From Alphaproteobacteria bacterium (GTDB lineage Bacteria; Pseudomonadota; Alphaproteobacteria; Acetobacterales; Acetobacteraceae), in assembly GCA_017307285.1 (NCBI GenBank), contig JAFKFI010000054.1, positions 168,458 to 232,457 on the forward strand: a stretch of DNA of 64,000 bases. The letters are read 5' to 3'. The position numbers and the translations under genes were made by a program. Shown here in pieces: positions 50,396 to 60,151 of this stretch. Below the pieces are notes generated by a model. It was not told the origin of the DNA. It did not search any database and was given only the letters and a program-made list of their open reading frames with translations. Every line of letters starts with the position of its first letter. The stretch's first letter is position 1.

Positions 50396-51783
50396 ATCCT
50401 GCCCGGCTATGGCCTCGCAGCCTCGGCGGCCGGACGGTTGCCGTCCTGTTGGCCGCCGTCATCCTCGTCCACCTGGGCAGCATGGTGGTCTATCGCGAGT
50501 CCGCGGTTGATGCCGCCAACACCGCGCAGGTGATCCAGCTCGCCGAACGGCTCGCCTCGACCGCGCAGGCGATCGCCGGACGCCCGACAGCCGAGCGCGA
50601 CGAGACCGCGCATTATCTGTCTTCCGCTGGCCTCTCGTTGCACTGGAGCGAACGGCCGCTCGTTGACGTCGCGCGGGACGGTGATGCTGGATTGGGGGCG
50701 CTGCGCGATCGATTGTCCGTACTCATGCCGGGCGCGAGCAAGTCCGGCATTCGCATTGGCTACGCCGACCGTCAGCCCGCCCGCAACGCTCATGCGATCC
50801 TCGGCAGTCTACAAATCGAGGACGGCACGTTCGTCAATTTCCGCGTGCCGCTCCTCGCCGATGCCGCGCCGATGCTGCATGCCGCGCTGCTGTCCACCTC
50901 GCTCATGGCCGGCGGGATCGCCGTCGTCGCGATGCTGTTGATGCGCACGCTCGTCGCACCGCTGGGCGCGCTCGCCAAGGCGGCGGATGCCATTGGGCGC
51001 GGACCCGGCGTAAGGGTCGCCGAGCGCGGTCCCGATGAGGTCCGCCATGTGGCCCAGGCGTTCAACGGAATGCAGTCCCGCATCGGGCGCCTGATCGCGG
51101 ACCGTACCCAAGCTTTGGCGGCGGTCTCGCACGACCTGCGGACACCGATCACGCGGCTGCGTTTGCGTGCCGGCTTCATCGCCGATCCCGATGTGCAGAC
51201 CGCGATGGACGCCGATCTCGACGAGATGGAGGCCATGATCGATGCGACGCTCGCGTACCTGCGGGGCGACATCGAGCCGGAGCAGCCGCGTGCAACCGAT
51301 CTCGCGGCGTTGCTCGCGACGCTCGTGGATGACGCCGTCGACGCCGGTCGCCCGGCCCGCTTCACCGGCCCGCGCCACCTCGACTTGCCGCTCCGCCAGC
51401 TGGCGGTGAAGCGGGCGTTCGCCAACCTGATCGACAACGCGCTGACCTACGGCAGCATCGCCCGTGTGACGCTGCGGGACGCCAGCACATCGGTTGTTGT
51501 GCAAATCGACGATGACGGTCCCGGCATCCCAAACGACGACCTGGAGCGAGTGTTCGCGCCGTTCGAGCGGCTTGACGGATCACGCAACCGCCGCACCGGC
51601 GGAGTGGGTCTCGGCTTGAGCATCGTCCGCCAGGCGATCGGGCGTGAGGGCGGCACCGTCACGCTGTCCAACAGGGTCGACGGGGGACTGCGTGCCGAGG
51701 TGGTGATCCCGCGGCGCCCGCATGCCGCCGCAGACGCCGTGCACGAAATCCCGCGCGCGACCGCGCCGCAGTGGGTTCCCTAG
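50392..51783 (+). CDS. Sensor histidine kinase
   Basis: 463 residues, GTG start at 50392. One helix near residues 17-35, a periplasmic sensor region (about 35-160), second helix (MLHAALLSTSLMAGGIAVVAM), HAMP, then His247 in AAVSHDLRTPITRLRLR, N-box ANLIDNALTYG and G-box DDDGPGIPNDDLERVFAPFER, GGVGLGLSIVRQ. The sensor region lacks obvious His/Met clusters. Paired with the preceding regulator. Confidence 0.92.
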   Translation: MNPARLWPRSLGGRTVAVLLAAVILVHLGSMVVYRESAVDAANTAQVIQLAERLASTAQAIAGRPTAERDETAHYLSSAGLSLHWSERPLVDVARDGDAGLGALRDRLSVLMPGASKSGIRIGYADRQPARNAHAILGSLQIEDGTFVNFRVPLLADAAPMLHAALLSTSLMAGGIAVVAMLLMRTLVAPLGALAKAADAIGRGPGVRVAERGPDEVRHVAQAFNGMQSRIGRLIADRTQALAAVSHDLRTPITRLRLRAGFIADPDVQTAMDADLDEMEAMIDATLAYLRGDIEPEQPRATDLAALLATLVDDAVDAGRPARFTGPRHLDLPLRQLAVKRAFANLIDNALTYGSIARVTLRDASTSVVVQIDDDGPGIPNDDLERVFAPFERLDGSRNRRTGGVGLGLSIVRQAIGREGGTVTLSNRVDGGLRAEVVIPRRPHAAADAVHEIPRATAPQWVP

Positions 51784-51898
51784 CGGCGTGCGTACCCACA
51801 TTCACCCGTTGAGTCGTTCTCGTCGTCCGGACGCGCGGCTTGGCCCTCGACGTCAGTGTTCCCATTTTCCGGCAGCCGACAACCGTCGTAGGATTCGC

Positions 51899-52498
51899 AT
51901 GAAAACCGTCGTCCTCACTACTCTCTCCCTAATTGTGCTGGCGCTTATCGGAGCAGCGGCATTCGTCTATTCTGGCGTGTTCAATGTCGCCGCGGCGGAA
52001 CCGCATTCGGCGTTTGTCTACTCTGTTCTGCAAACCGCGCGCATTCGGTCCATCAAAGCCCGTGCCGCGGGAATCGTTGTCCCTGATGGGTATGACACAG
52101 AGCCGAAAATCGTCGGCGCAGTCGGGCACTTCGTCGAGCATTGCGCCACTTGTCACGGTGCGCCGGGAACCAAGCCAGCCGAGTTCGCAAAAGGGATGAA
52201 CCCGCGACCGCCGGATCTGAAGCGTGTCAAGGACAGGTACACGCCTGCCGAGTTGTTCTGGATTGTGAAGAACGGCATCAAAATGACCGGGATGCCCTCG
52301 ATGGCCGATGACGGCGATCCGATGCTGTGGGCGACTGTCGGACTGCTGGAGCGGCTCCCCAGCATGACCGATAAGGATTTCAACGATCTCTGGATGCAAG
52401 CGCAGGCGCAGGCTAAGGGCGGCCGCGGCATGCAGATGGACCGCATGGACATGCACGGCGCGGGTGGGTCCGACAGTGAGAAGCAGCACAAGCCATGA
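51899..52498 (+). CDS. Membrane-anchored cytochrome c
   Basis: 199 residues. An N-terminal membrane anchor (VVLTTLSLIVLALIGAAAFVYSG), heme-binding Cys82-x2-Cys85-His86 (CATCH), and a distal Met in KMTGMPSMADD. The C-terminus is Met/His-rich (MQMDRMDMHGAGG). Class I cytochrome c, periplasmic face. In the copper module, it may take electrons from the copper oxidase or help copper handling. Confidence 0.85.
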   Translation: MKTVVLTTLSLIVLALIGAAAFVYSGVFNVAAAEPHSAFVYSVLQTARIRSIKARAAGIVVPDGYDTEPKIVGAVGHFVEHCATCHGAPGTKPAEFAKGMNPRPPDLKRVKDRYTPAELFWIVKNGIKMTGMPSMADDGDPMLWATVGLLERLPSMTDKDFNDLWMQAQAQAKGGRGMQMDRMDMHGAGGSDSEKQHKP

Positions 52499-52539
52499 CC
52501 GGCCCAGCTCGCCTGCCCAACAACACAGGATTTCTCGGC

Positions 52540-52827
52540 ATGACGGAAAAGTTCTGGAACTATGGGGTTGCCCTCGGTTTGGCGCTGTTCACCGCAGTGC
52601 CGGCATACGCACAATCGAGCAGTTCGCAATCGCCACCTGGCCATGCCATGCCGGGCATGGATATGGGGTCGATGACGAAGCAGTGCGGGCAAATGCGCCG
52701 GCAGATGCAGTCGGGCAGTAAGATGACTCCGGATATGCAACGCATGATGACGCAATGTGACGACATGGACGCGCAGATGAACAACTCGTCTGGCAATCCA
52801 TCCGGAACGCGTCAGCGGACGCGTTAG
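52540..52827 (+). CDS. Methionine-rich periplasmic protein
   Basis: 95 residues from ATG 52540 (ATG 52495 would overlap the cytochrome stop but puts 15 polar residues before the signal peptide). Signal peptide (NYGVALGLALFTAVPAYAQ) and repeated Met motifs (MPGMDMGSM, CGQMRRQMQ, MTPDMQRMMTQCDDMDAQM). Typical of small periplasmic Cu(I) binders in cop clusters. Immediately before copA. Confidence 0.75.
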   Translation: MTEKFWNYGVALGLALFTAVPAYAQSSSSQSPPGHAMPGMDMGSMTKQCGQMRRQMQSGSKMTPDMQRMMTQCDDMDAQMNNSSGNPSGTRQRTR

Positions 52828-52879
52828 CGCCGCATGATCGACGCTGAGCTATCGCCCCTCGATTGGAAGAGCAGCAAAC

Positions 52880-54922
52880 ATGTCTGGTAATCCGCCACTC
52901 GTCAGGACCGTTCGAACGGGCGGCATCGGTCGGCGCCGCTTCGTGCAGGGGATCGCCGCGGCCGGCGTGATCGGGCTGGGTGGGATCGTCCCGCGGCGAG
53001 GCGCCCTGGCCGCCACGGTTCCGCAGCAGCTCAGCGGCACGGAGTTCGACCTGACGATCCATCCCCTGCAGGTGAACATGACCGGTTACCCCGCGATGGC
53101 GACCGGCATCAACGGCTCGGTCCCGGCACCGATCCTGCACTGGCGTCAGGGCGACACCGTGGTGTTGCGGGTGAAGAACGAGCTGCGCGAGACGAGCTCG
53201 ATCCATTGGCACGGCATCCGCTCGCCGGCCAACATGGACGGCGTGCCGGGGCTCAGCTTCCCGGGCATCGCGCCGGGCGAGACATTCGTCTACCGCATTC
53301 CGATCCCCCAGAGCGGCACCTACTGGTACCACAGCCACTCGATGTACCAGGAGCAGACCGGCGTGTATGGCTCGATCATCATCGCGCCGAAAGCCGGCTA
53401 CCCACAGCGGTTCGATCGCGATTACGTCGTTCTTCTCTCGGACTGGACTGATACCGATCCCGAGGTGCTCGTCAGCAACCTCAAATTCCAGAGCGATTAT
53501 TACAACTTCCATCAGCGTACCGTCGGCACCTTCTTCTCCGATGTCGCCAAGCACGGGTTGGGCCCGACTGTCGACGATCGGCTGATGTGGGGCCAGATGC
53601 GCATGAGCCCGACCGACATCCTGGACGTCAGCGGAGCCACCTATACGTATCTGCTGAACGGCGCGCCGCCCGGCGCCAACTGGACCGGGCTGTTCCGGCC
53701 CGGCGAGCGGGTGCGGCTGCGCTTCATCAACGGCTCCGCGATGTCGATCTTCGATGTGCGAATCCCGGGCCTGACGATGAGCGTGGTGGAGGCCGATGGA
53801 AACAGCGTGGTGCCGGTGGACGTCGACGAATTCCGCATCAGCGTGGCGGAAACCTACGACGTCATCGTGCATCCCACCGAGGCCAAGGCCTACACCATCT
53901 TTGTGCAGGCCGAGGACCGCACCGGCTACGCGCGCGGCACGCTCGCGCCTCGCCCTGGGATGGCCGGGCCAATCCCGCCGATGGACCCCAGGCCGATCCG
54001 CACCATGACCGATATGGGCATGGGCAACATGAATATGGGCGGTGACATGGCCGGCATGAGCAGCGACGCCGGCTCGTCGAGCCGGGCAGCGCGCAATCAT
54101 GCGGGCGCCCCAACCAGTCCGCGCGGGCAGCCGGCTATGCCGATGGATCACGGCGGCATGGCAGGAATGGCGGGCCATCCGACAGCGTCGGTCCGTGCGC
54201 CGGCGCATGGACCGGTGACTACCGGCGGCGGCAAGGCGATCGGCCACGCGGCGGCCCCGAAGAACGACGTCGGCGGCGGTATGCCGGGCATGGACATGGG
54301 CAGCGGGTCGATGCCGGGAATGTCCATGGATCACGGCAACACGGCCGGCATGGACATGGGCAAGTCGGGCGGCGGCTCGATGGGCGGCATGGATATGAAG
54401 CTCAGCCCTGTTCAACGGCGCATGCAGGGCACCGTCGGGGTGGACAACGTCGCGATGATGCCGACCGAGCGACTGAACCAGGCGGGCGAGCCGCTCAACA
54501 GGAGCGGACGTCGCGTCCTGACGTATGCGGACCTCCGTGCGCTGCAACCCGGCGACGATCCTCGGCCGCCGTCGCGTGAGATCACGCTTCACCTGACCGG
54601 CAATATGCAGCGTTTCGTCTGGGGCTTCGACGGCAAGAAGTTTTCTGAGGCCGAGCCCATCCGCCTGAAGCTCGGCGAACGCGTGCGCTTCACCCTCATC
54701 AACGATTCGATGATGGAGCACCCGATCCATCTCCACGGCCTCTGGAGCGAGCTCGAGAATGGCTACGGCGATCACCGGCCCTACAAGCACACCATCAACG
54801 TCAAGCCGGGCGAGAAGCTGAGCTACCTCGTCACGGCGGACGAGCCAGGTCACTGGGCCTACCACTGCCACCTGCTGTACCACATGGAGATGGGCATGTT
54901 CCGTACGGTGATCGTGGCATGA
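52880..54922 (+). CDS. copA: Multicopper oxidase CopA (copper resistance protein A)
   Basis: 680 residues. Twin-arginine signal (GRRRFVQGIAAAGVIG). Copper-ligand motifs: SSIHWHGIRSP, YWYHSHSMYQEQTG, HPIHLHGLWSE and HCHLLYHMEMGM, giving type 1 and trinuclear sites. Residues about 380-510 hold a Met-rich loop (MGMGNMNMGGDMAGM, MPGMDMGSG, MPGMSMDHG) that binds Cu(I). Oxidises and holds copper in the periplasm. Overlaps copB by four bases (ATGA). Confidence 0.95.
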   Translation: MSGNPPLVRTVRTGGIGRRRFVQGIAAAGVIGLGGIVPRRGALAATVPQQLSGTEFDLTIHPLQVNMTGYPAMATGINGSVPAPILHWRQGDTVVLRVKNELRETSSIHWHGIRSPANMDGVPGLSFPGIAPGETFVYRIPIPQSGTYWYHSHSMYQEQTGVYGSIIIAPKAGYPQRFDRDYVVLLSDWTDTDPEVLVSNLKFQSDYYNFHQRTVGTFFSDVAKHGLGPTVDDRLMWGQMRMSPTDILDVSGATYTYLLNGAPPGANWTGLFRPGERVRLRFINGSAMSIFDVRIPGLTMSVVEADGNSVVPVDVDEFRISVAETYDVIVHPTEAKAYTIFVQAEDRTGYARGTLAPRPGMAGPIPPMDPRPIRTMTDMGMGNMNMGGDMAGMSSDAGSSSRAARNHAGAPTSPRGQPAMPMDHGGMAGMAGHPTASVRAPAHGPVTTGGGKAIGHAAAPKNDVGGGMPGMDMGSGSMPGMSMDHGNTAGMDMGKSGGGSMGGMDMKLSPVQRRMQGTVGVDNVAMMPTERLNQAGEPLNRSGRRVLTYADLRALQPGDDPRPPSREITLHLTGNMQRFVWGFDGKKFSEAEPIRLKLGERVRFTLINDSMMEHPIHLHGLWSELENGYGDHRPYKHTINVKPGEKLSYLVTADEPGHWAYHCHLLYHMEMGMFRTVIVA

Positions 54923-55698
54923 AGGATGCCGTCACGCTCGGCATTGCCTTGTGTCTCACCGCTGCTGCGATGGCAGCTCCGACCCGGACGCAAGCGCAAA
55001 GCCGTCTCAATCCCGCCCAGGTGCGTCTCGGTTCCGACATGGGTGGGGCACAGCCGGTCGAGGACAATACGATTTTCACCCATGTCCTGCTCGAGCAGGC
55101 GGAAGGTCGGTGGAATGGCCGTAACGAGGAATTCCGCTATGATGGCCAGGCATGGTCCGGCACCGATCTGAACAAGATCTGGCTCAAGTCCGAGGGCTTG
55201 GTGACGAACAGCGGCCGGTTCACCGACGGACAGCACGAATTCCTGTTCGACCGTGCAATCTCGACCTATTTCGATCTACAGGCCGGCGTTCGGGTCGATC
55301 TCGATCAGGGGGTGACGCGAACCTGGGGGGCGTTCGGAATCCAGGGGCTCTCACTTTATTTTTTTGACGTTGAGGCGACCGCCTATGTCAGCGATCGCGG
55401 CCGCTTCGCGGCGCGTCTGAAGGCCTCCTACGATCTGCTGATTACCAATCGGCTCATCCTGCAGCCCGAGGCGGAGATCAACCTCTACAGCAAGTCGGAT
55501 GAAGGGCGTGGGACCGGGTCGGGACTGTCCGACATCGATGCCGGTCTGCGGCTCCGCTACGAGATCACCCGCAAGTTCGCGCCCTATGTCGGCGTTTCGT
55601 ACGCGGGGCGGTTCTTCCAGAGTGCCGACTTCGCGCGCCGGGAGGGAGAAGCTCCGAACGATGTGCGCTTCGTATTCGGGGTGCGGTCTTGGTTCTAG
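54919..55698 (+). CDS. copB: Copper resistance outer-membrane protein CopB
   Basis: 259 residues. Signal peptide, then the CopB barrel: NTIFTHVLLEQAEGRWNGRN, LWLKSEGLVTNSGRFTDGQ-like strands and C-terminal DVRFVFGVRSWF with terminal Phe. Outer membrane. Coupled to copA by ATGA overlap, the usual copAB pair. Confidence 0.95.
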   Translation: MKDAVTLGIALCLTAAAMAAPTRTQAQSRLNPAQVRLGSDMGGAQPVEDNTIFTHVLLEQAEGRWNGRNEEFRYDGQAWSGTDLNKIWLKSEGLVTNSGRFTDGQHEFLFDRAISTYFDLQAGVRVDLDQGVTRTWGAFGIQGLSLYFFDVEATAYVSDRGRFAARLKASYDLLITNRLILQPEAEINLYSKSDEGRGTGSGLSDIDAGLRLRYEITRKFAPYVGVSYAGRFFQSADFARREGEAPNDVRFVFGVRSWF

Positions 55699-55758
55699 GG
55701 GCCAGCCTGTTCGATTGGACTTCGCGTTCACGCGAACACCGTCCCGGGAGGACGAGGG

Positions 55759-55974
55759 ATGATCAGGCACTTGCCATCCAGGTTGCTCTTGATCGGCCTA
55801 CCGCTGATTCTCTCAGCCTGCGCGTTGACCCACGAGGAACTTCTGGCGAGAGATCGACGCGACTGCACTGGGTTCGGATTCCGCGCCGACACCCAAGCTT
55901 ACGCGGACTGCCTGCTGCAGCTCGATGCGGCGCGACAGACCCATGGTGCCCATCAGGCGCACTCTCATCTCTGA
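55759..55974 (+). CDS. Small lipoprotein
   Basis: 71 residues with lipobox ILSACALTHEE after a signal peptide, so a lipid-anchored protein with Cys pairs (CTGFGFRAD, DCLLQLDA) and His at the end (HGAHQAHSHL). May bind copper; last recognised gene of the cop module. No family recognised. Confidence 0.7.
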   Translation: MIRHLPSRLLLIGLPLILSACALTHEELLARDRRDCTGFGFRADTQAYADCLLQLDAARQTHGAHQAHSHL

Positions 55975-56119
55975 TGCCGGATCACTTTGGCCGGCTCGGC
56001 CCTGCCCTCGCGCCGAGCCGAAAGAAACAACGCTCCTCACCCGCGCCTGGGAGAACCAGGATCGTCTCCTTGCGGACGCTAACGACGTCCGCGAAACACC
56101 GTTCGCCGGGAGTCAGCCA

Positions 56120-56875
56120 ATGAAGCCACGACGCGTGTGCCTGGTCGTGTCCTTTGCGATCGCGTGGCTTGGAACGGCCTGGGCCTCCCCGGCTCAAGCC
56201 GGACCAGCTTGCGGTGCCGGAGACCGTGTGACCGTCCGTGTATCCGTCACATCGTCCAATCCCCCTGTTCGCACGGACTTTTCTGCCACCGAATTGCAGG
56301 CGATGGCGAACCAAACTCCTAACCCGCAACACCACCGGGTTCTCGGCTTTTACAAGGATACCCTGGGCTATCGTCTTGCCGTGAGCAGCCGCTCCGAACT
56401 GGAAAATTCCTGTCCTGCGATCTCGGTTCACGTGCAACTCGTCGAGGCCGAGCGCATCATTGAAATCGCGCGCGATTTGAAAACGACACCATGTATTTTC
56501 CAGGTCGCCCTCAGCCACTATCAGCAGCATGCGGAGGCGGCATATGCTGCCCTGAATGGTCTTGCTGTGAGCCTGCCGGCGACACTGCATGCTGAGGTCG
56601 AACACGAGTTGCCGACGTATCCCGGAGGCGGCGACGCCTTGCGACGAGGTATCGAGGCGCGACTGAACAAAGTTCTTGATGCGGAAATCGCGGCTTACAC
56701 CGGCGAGTTCCAAGCGATGCAAAACGGTGTCGATACCCCTGCCGAAGTCAGTAAACTCGACAACGGGTGCGGCAACGCTAGCCCCGCCCGAGTGCCAGGC
56801 GAAAGAAGCCGAGATATTTTGCGTAGAGATTGGTCACCAGTTCCTGCGAGCTTTCGGTACCAGCAACCTTCATGA
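56120..56875 (+). CDS. Secreted hypothetical protein with antisense-encoded tail
   Basis: 251 residues. Signal peptide (VVSFAIAWLGTAWASPAQA). Conserved-looking core with single Cys at GPACGAGD, ENSCPAIS and KTTPCIFQ, and YPGGGDALRRGIEARL. No family recognised. From about residue 220 the frame continues opposite to flgB (56778-56875), so the natural C-terminus has probably been lost. The junction with flgB is a candidate insertion boundary. Confidence 0.55.
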   Translation: MKPRRVCLVVSFAIAWLGTAWASPAQAGPACGAGDRVTVRVSVTSSNPPVRTDFSATELQAMANQTPNPQHHRVLGFYKDTLGYRLAVSSRSELENSCPAISVHVQLVEAERIIEIARDLKTTPCIFQVALSHYQQHAEAAYAALNGLAVSLPATLHAEVEHELPTYPGGGDALRRGIEARLNKVLDAEIAAYTGEFQAMQNGVDTPAEVSKLDNGCGNASPARVPGERSRDILRRDWSPVPASFRYQQPS

Positions 56876-57164
56876 GCTGTTCCTGCATCGATACGGCGTT
56901 GCCATCTGGCGCGCGTTCGCTTGGCCGCGCTGTAGTATCCGGCAGGAACATAGCACGAGTTCCAGGCAGGTGGTTCGGCTGTGTCTGAACGGGCCCTGAG
57001 CCGCTCGCCGCCGACAGTGTTGCGGCGAACGAGCCCACATCGCGTGGGCGCCATCCCGGCGTGCCAGCGTTGGCGACATTATGCGCGAGCAACTCCTGCC
57101 GTCTTTCAAGCCAAGCCAGGCGTTTGTCGGCCAACGAGAACAATCCAGTCTGCGAGACGTCCAT
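56778..57164 (-). CDS. flgB: Flagellar basal-body rod protein FlgB
   Basis: 128 residues from ATG 57164: MDVSQTGLFSLADKRLAWLE and ELLAHNVANAGTPGWRPRD is the conserved FlgB start, and MQEQLMKVAGTESSQELVTN and KYLGFFRLALGRG the end. Proximal rod protein of the flagellum. The next expected gene flgC is absent; instead the plus-strand secreted-protein gene enters it tail to tail. A gene of this kind on its own suggests a chromosomal segment beside the island. Confidence 0.9.
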   Translation of the reverse strand: MDVSQTGLFSLADKRLAWLERRQELLAHNVANAGTPGWRPRDVGSFAATLSAASGSGPVQTQPNHLPGTRAMFLPDTTARPSERAPDGNAVSMQEQLMKVAGTESSQELVTNLYAKYLGFFRLALGRG

Positions 57165-57773
57165 TCGCCCCCTCATTCGACACTCGCAACAGTGTACGGA
57201 AAACAATTGAATGAGGGTTAATGAGAACTGTGGGCAGATGGCTTGAGCGGCGCCGCGGTCTAATTCCATTGTGTTAGGAGCATGATGGAGGCGGGGATGG
57301 CAGGCCTCGGATCGGGCAGAAGATGCATGGTGTCGCTTCCACGTCCTTGCCGGCTACCAATGGCGAAGACCTGACCCACTAAATTGGGTGGCGGCTGAGC
57401 TGAGCTGCTCCGCCATCAGCGCAGCCGGCCCGTCGAAGCCGCGCCGCACGTCGGTGATCCGAACCTCCGCGAGGGTCGCGATCATCCGCGTGCGCCGCCA
57501 CCACCCCGCCAGGCCCACCTCGCCATCAACGTATCTCATGACTGCCTCACGCCTCTGAGCGTCTGGGCCATCGCAATGGCGATTGAGTGCGATGCCGGTC
57601 GACCGGCAAAAGCTGCCGGGCAAGATCAGCCGCCCGGATAGAGCCTTAGACGCAAGTAGCCGGGTCATTCGCAACAAGCCTTTGGCCTAACAATTGCACT
57701 CCATGCTGTCGGCCAGACAGAGGAAGTGCGATGCTCACGCTTGACGGTATTCTCCGAAGTGCGGCCGGCGATC
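57165..57773. other. Intergenic region between flgB and the recombinase
   Basis: About 610 bp. A reverse-strand frame (57354-57677) has a coding look in places (MRYVDGEVGLAGWWRRTRMI, AALMAEQLSSAA) but is unrecognised. No repeat or terminator was found. Confidence 0.4.
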
Positions 57774-59852
57774 TTACACCATCTGCCGCCTTTGTAGCTG
57801 CTCAACCCGGCCTCGGCTGGCGATAGCGGCTTGAGGCCAATGGTCGGCGAGAACGGGATTGACGCGATAACGGGCGGCTCGATTCAAGGTTGGGGTGAGC
57901 AACGCCGCCGACCTCAGCAAGCTGTCGCACGCGCAGAAAGACGCGCTGATCCTGGCGCTGATGGTGCGGCTGGACGAAGCGCACAAATTGATCGCCGAGT
58001 TGCGTGCGCGGATTGATGATGTAGCGCGACAGCTCAGATGTCCTGTGAGCGACAGCGAGGATGTCCGGTCGCTGCGCATTGAGAAGATGACGTGACTGAC
58101 GCTGCTCGACAAGGATGATGTTGCGCGGCGCGTCAGGCTGTTTGTGGGGTGGTGACCTCCCGCGGCTTGGTGTCGCGCTTGTTGACGCTGGCGGTTTGCT
58201 GCTTCTGGCGGGTCACGGCGGAACGTCTGCGGTAGCTCTCGACGTTGATCTCGATGGAGGGGACGCAAACGATCTTTGCTAGACACCGTTCCGGAAGGCG
58301 GTTCGGGGTCGTTGTCCAATGGTATTCGGAGTCGCATTTCGACCCGCCAGCCCTGGACTCGGACCTCATCGACAACGAGGCGAAGCAGTTGCTGGCGCTG
58401 GACGAAGTCCAGCTGGTCGATGGTGACGCGAACTTTGTGAGCAAACCCCTCGACGCGATCTCGGAGTCGGTCTCGCTGCGCCAGCTGCTCGCGTTGTCCG
58501 AACAAGGCATTCCGTTGCGCCGTGAGGTGATTGAGGCGCAGTTCCAACTCCGTTCCCCGACGCAGCAGTTCCTGCTGATCGATGAATCCGGCTTGATATA
58601 GATCGGCAATACGTCGGCGTTCGGCGGCGACAGAGTCGATCTTGCGGTCCAGTTTTGCAAGCTGGTTGGCAAGCACATCGTCGTCGCGAACTTCTCGATG
58701 CGTCGATACGGCTGCTTCGCCAGCAATTAGCACATCGGGGCGCAGCAGCGTGATGCGAAGCTGTTCGAACACGAAGACGTCAAGCTCGTCAGCTCGCACA
58801 TTGCGCTCCGGGCATTGCCGGTGTTCTCCTCCGGCCCGCAGCGGATCGTGGTTGCGACAATAGTAGTACCGGTGGAACGTGCCGTTCCGGCCGCGCATCT
58901 TGTGACACGAGACGCTGATGCCGCAATGGCCGCATTTGACAAGGCCGCGCAGCAGCCAGTGATCCGGGTCGGTACGGCGCGGACTCCACCGCGAGTTGTC
59001 GTAGCTGACCCGTTGTGCAGCCTCGAAGAGCGCTTCGTCGATGATCGCCGGAACCGGTAGGGAGATCCACTCGTTGCGCGGGCGCTTGATTTGGCGCTTG
59101 GCTTTCGCAGGGCGTCGATCCGAGACGGATGTGGTGCGATTGTAGTAGGCGCGGCCGACATAGGCTTCGTTACGAATCAGCCGCCCCACCACCGACACGC
59201 CCCAGACTGCCTTGCCGCTGGGCGAGGGCACGCGATCCTGATTGAGCTGCCAACAGATCTGCCGCATGGACTGGCCGCTCTCGACGTAATCCCGAAAGAT
59301 CCGCCGCACGACCGCCGCCTCGGGTTCGTAGACCTCGAGATGGGCGGCGCGTCTGCCGCTGCGGGCAATGCGCCGATAACCGTACGAGCATTTCCATGCG
59401 ATCACCTCGCCGGCACGGCTGCGCCATAGCTTGCCGCGGCGATAGCGCTCGGCGATCTTGGCGCGCTCATATTCGGCGATCACGCCTTGAACCTGAGTAA
59501 GCAGCTGGGCTTGCGGATCGTCGGCAATCGGCGGCGCGTCGTGGAATCGCACCGTGACCCCGAAGCGGGCGAGCTCGTCGATGACGATGACTTGGTAGGC
59601 GTACACCCGGGCCAGCCGGTCGGGAGACAAGCACCAAACCGCATCGAGGCGCCCCGCCTGAGCGGCATCGCGGAGCGCGTCAAGGCCGGGGCGATCGAGC
59701 CGTGCGCCCGACCAGCCATCATCGCGGTATTCGGCGACAAGTTCGTGGCCTTCGGTCGCCACGCGCGTGCGCAGGACCTCAAGCTGCGAGCCGATGGTTC
59801 CCCGCGCTTCTTGGGATTCGGTGGAGACCCGCGCGTAAATCGCTACCCGCAT
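57774..59852 (-). CDS. Large serine recombinase with antisense-derived C-terminal extension
   Basis: 692 codons from ATG 59852. Residues 1-150 are the resolvase domain with nucleophile Ser10 in AIYARVSTES; then the recombinase domain (GYRRIARSGRRAAHLEVYEPEAAVVRRIFRDYV), a zinc ribbon (LVKCGHCGISVSCHKMRG, YYCRNHDP) and a coiled coil. Recognisable sequence ends near SGTVSSKDRLRPL (about 58290). The last ~170 residues are Ser/Arg-rich and lie opposite an IS66-like remnant at 57895-58095. Catalyses site-specific integration and excision. Coupled to the small gene upstream (overlap of 10 bases). Confidence 0.85.
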   Translation of the reverse strand: MRVAIYARVSTESQEARGTIGSQLEVLRTRVATEGHELVAEYRDDGWSGARLDRPGLDALRDAAQAGRLDAVWCLSPDRLARVYAYQVIVIDELARFGVTVRFHDAPPIADDPQAQLLTQVQGVIAEYERAKIAERYRRGKLWRSRAGEVIAWKCSYGYRRIARSGRRAAHLEVYEPEAAVVRRIFRDYVESGQSMRQICWQLNQDRVPSPSGKAVWGVSVVGRLIRNEAYVGRAYYNRTTSVSDRRPAKAKRQIKRPRNEWISLPVPAIIDEALFEAAQRVSYDNSRWSPRRTDPDHWLLRGLVKCGHCGISVSCHKMRGRNGTFHRYYYCRNHDPLRAGGEHRQCPERNVRADELDVFVFEQLRITLLRPDVLIAGEAAVSTHREVRDDDVLANQLAKLDRKIDSVAAERRRIADLYQAGFIDQQELLRRGTELELRLNHLTAQRNALFGQREQLAQRDRLRDRVEGFAHKVRVTIDQLDFVQRQQLLRLVVDEVRVQGWRVEMRLRIPLDNDPEPPSGTVSSKDRLRPLHRDQRRELPQTFRRDPPEAANRQRQQARHQAAGGHHPTNSLTRRATSSLSSSVSHVIFSMRSDRTSSLSLTGHLSCRATSSIRARNSAINLCASSSRTISARISASFCACDSLLRSAALLTPTLNRAARYRVNPVLADHWPQAAIASRGRVEQLQRRQMV
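57895..58095 (+). pseudogene. Remnant of an IS66-type transposase N-terminus
   Basis: 66 codons: KLSHAQKDALILALMVRLDEAHKLIAELRARIDDVARQL, matching the coiled-coil start of IS66 TnpC-type transposases. Ends at 58095 without the catalytic domain. It is antisense to the end of the serine recombinase frame. Confidence 0.5.
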
Positions 59853-60151
59853 CGCCGCATCCTTTGGACAACCGAAGCGTCTGAAGAGGCCGATAGAAGC
59901 AGCTCGTAGCTGGCCGCCAAAGCGTCGACGCGGGGATCCGCGTATGAGGTCCAGGGCGCGCGCTCACCACCCAAGATCACGGCAGCAAAGACCGGCTCGG
60001 CGCTGGGCCAGGCGATCAGGCCCGCCAATCCGCGGCGAGCGAAGCGGGCTGCCGACAAGCTCTGCATCGGCTGACCTGACAACACCGCCTCGCGCAACGC
60101 CTCATAATCTGCCTGAGCCGCTTCGGCGACCGGCCAGAATTGGTGGCTCAA
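59843..60151 (-). CDS. Small protein partner of the serine recombinase
   Basis: 102 residues (MSHQFWPVAEAAQADYEALR, then LAGLIAWPSAEPVFAAVILGGERAPW). Its start overlaps the preceding gene and its end overlaps the recombinase start, so all three are translated together. No family recognised. Soluble. Confidence 0.55.
   Translation of the reverse strand: MSHQFWPVAEAAQADYEALREAVLSGQPMQSLSAARFARRGLAGLIAWPSAEPVFAAVILGGERAPWTSYADPRVDALAASYELLLSASSDASVVQRMRRCG

Noticed and set aside
53862..54113. Reverse-strand frame in the Met-rich part of copA
   Set aside because: Artefact of repeated Met/Gly codons in copA.
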